From contig CAYXYB010000011.1 in assembly GCA_964469215.1 (NCBI GenBank), forward strand, positions 30,265 to 94,264: 64,000 nucleotides of DNA. Direction: 5' to 3'. A program made the position numbers and the translations under genes. Shown piece after piece: positions 62,889 through 64,000 of this stretch (positions are counted from its first letter, which is position 1; each line of letters starts with the position of its first letter). This stretch comes from SKPS01 sp964469215 (GTDB taxonomy: Bacteria > Bacteroidota > Bacteroidia > Bacteroidales > SKPS01). The notes below the pieces were generated by a model. The model worked only from the letters and a program-made list of their open reading frames with translations. It was not told the origin of the DNA and searched no databases.

Positions 62889-64000
62889 TTAAAAGTGACG
62901 TCCCGGCCTGCACCAGAAATCGGCTGCTGGAACAGGAGAGACTACTGTTTTACCTCGGTAACCGCCATAACTGCTTCCAAATCCGACGTTTCCGCCCCTT
63001 CCTCTGTAATTGTCAAATAAATATTCATTTTGGGCACCATTCGTATAATCCCCGTATATTTCCAAGCTTATTGGTGTTGACAAAACAGTTCCTTGAAAAC
63101 CATCTACCTCGCCCTCAGCGAATTCCTCACACGAAATTTCCTTATCTATATATGAATAACCAAAACCAACACAAACTCCTGCTCCAAATGCCCATCCAAT
63201 AGTGGTATAAAATTGGACATCTGAATAACTATCAATAATAATACCCCAATCAAAATATATTCCTGCCGGGCCTGCTGCTGCGAATAGATTTACAAAAGAA
63301 ATCACATGTGCTCCAAAATCTTGTTTTCCTTTTATTGTTACAAGTTCATGAATATATTTTGAGCCGAGAAGCATCGGATCTCCGGATTTTGTATTTCCTA
63401 TTTTTTTACTACTCCCACCAAGGTTATTCCCTTTTATGTATGTAACCTCTCTCCTTTCTTTATCGAATTTTGCCTGGTACATATTTAGTTCATCTTGATG
63501 TTTGTTTATATATCTTGTAAGATTCCTGCCACGCCAATGACCTCCCTTACTTTCATATTTTTCCTTCTTTCTATTAAACTTTTCAATAGGGTCAGAATCC
63601 ATTCCAGTTGGATCAATGAATCTCACTGGATTATTAAAGCAATACACATAGGGCGATTCGAAAGGTTTAATGATCGGATCCACAGAAAGCCACACACTAA
63701 TCTCTGAGTTATAGTATCTCGCCCCAAAATAATTGTACCCCGTTTCATCGTCTTTCTCTTTGCCGGTGAACTGGTAGGGTGTGCTCCACCATGAGAGCTT
63801 TTGCGAGACGGCGGTTTCGCCAAAGGGCAAATACTGAAGATGCTGGTACCCTTCGCCATCGGCATCGGTGATGAAGCTGCTGCTGCCCAGGTGATCGGGG
63901 TGGTAGAAGAAGCGGTTTTCTTCGGGATTGTTTTCGTTGAGCTGCTCTTCAATACCGGCCAGATATGGTGTGGTGAACACCGAACAAGGAACAAGGAACA
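62889..64000 (-). CDS. RHS core protein with glycine-rich tip, cassette 3 (open at the right edge)
   Basis: 363 codons from the first start-like codon at 63980. The frame stays open to the edge through the AACAAGGAACA repeat, so it may continue. Residues 10-125 are RHS core: NNPEENRFFYHPDHLGSSS, QFTGKEKDDETGYNYFGARYY and junction FIDPTGM (126). Sequence upstream of the core (YLAGIEEQLNENNPEENR) matches cassette 1 (YLASIKDLLNENQPEENR). The tip has KKIGNTKSGDPMLLGSKYIHELV, IGWAFGAGVCVGFGYSY and a Gly-Tyr end. Its family is unknown; the tip may not be a toxin. Confidence 0.75.
   Translation of the reverse strand, partial: FLVPCSVFTTPYLAGIEEQLNENNPEENRFFYHPDHLGSSSFITDADGEGYQHLQYLPFGETAVSQKLSWWSTPYQFTGKEKDDETGYNYFGARYYNSEISVWLSVDPIIKPFESPYVYCFNNPVRFIDPTGMDSDPIEKFNRKKEKYESKGGHWRGRNLTRYINKHQDELNMYQAKFDKERREVTYIKGNNLGGSSKKIGNTKSGDPMLLGSKYIHELVTIKGKQDFGAHVISFVNLFAAAGPAGIYFDWGIIIDSYSDVQFYTTIGWAFGAGVCVGFGYSYIDKEISCEEFAEGEVDGFQGTVLSTPISLEIYGDYTNGAQNEYLFDNYRGRGGNVGFGSSYGGYRGKTVVSPVPAADFWCRPGRHF

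Overview
The window is chromosomal DNA of a member of the Bacteroidota, probably Bacteroidales-like. Three secreted proteins end in type IX secretion sorting tails. Two TonB-dependent receptors carry N-terminal carboxypeptidase-like domains, and there are DUF1573, GWxTD and FeoA-FeoB fusion proteins. Promoters throughout fit the Bacteroidetes -7 box TAnnTTTG. Most of the first 57 kb is a normal housekeeping genome; the last 7 kb is a rearranged accessory region.

Layout. 1-2.4 kb: the 3' end of an OmpA-type gene faces a KamA-family radical SAM gene broken by stops and frameshifts. 2.5-8.8 kb: ligA, a YqgE/AlgH protein, HU, an operon TPR protein-ribH-fmt, and recR. 8.8-18.1 kb: a sodium/solute symporter divergent from recR, an Rrf2 regulator, a DUF4831 lipoprotein with a Yip1 membrane protein, then a GAPDH gene coupled to a very large PEP/pyruvate-dikinase-like enzyme. 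18.2-30.8 kb: a gingipain-type (C25) secreted peptidase, a second divergent GAPDH, a class V aminotransferase with an EamA exporter, two more T9SS-tailed proteins, tRNA-Met and a lipoprotein. 31-43 kb: NamZ-like muramidase, TMTC-like membrane glycosyltransferase with TPRs, an aminotransferase, DUF1573, typA, tRNA-Gly, and an iron locus (Cys-rich FeoB partner, FeoA-FeoB). 43-50 kb: a TonB receptor, a repeat-rich 1 kb gap with tRNA-Ser and a partial duplicate of its 3' end, then GWxTD, LpxL-like acyltransferase and GT2. 50-57 kb: aroQ, a GT39-like protein, a TPP riboswitch controlling a TonB receptor, and DAHP synthase with a KdsC-like phosphatase.

57-64 kb holds the most unusual DNA. A DUF559 (Vsr-like nuclease fold) gene sits inside nested inverted repeats. 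Next to it lies an array, on the minus strand, of three RHS core segments. Each core segment is joined to a different AT-rich C-terminal tip and followed by a small membrane or lipoprotein gene that is a natural candidate for an immunity protein. A 5'- and 3'-truncated RHS-repeat piece ends the array. This looks like a set of displaced 'orphan' RHS toxin/immunity cassettes. The parent RHS gene, if present, would lie beyond the right edge.

Functional links: the iron genes (FeoAB, Cys-rich partner, nearby TonB receptor) suggest ferrous and possibly chelated iron uptake. The riboswitch-linked receptor predicts outer-membrane thiamin uptake. GAPDH plus the dikinase-like protein point to lower glycolysis/gluconeogenesis. 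LpxL, KdsC-like phosphatase, GT2 and NamZ serve the envelope. All assignments come from reading the sequence; no database search was run.
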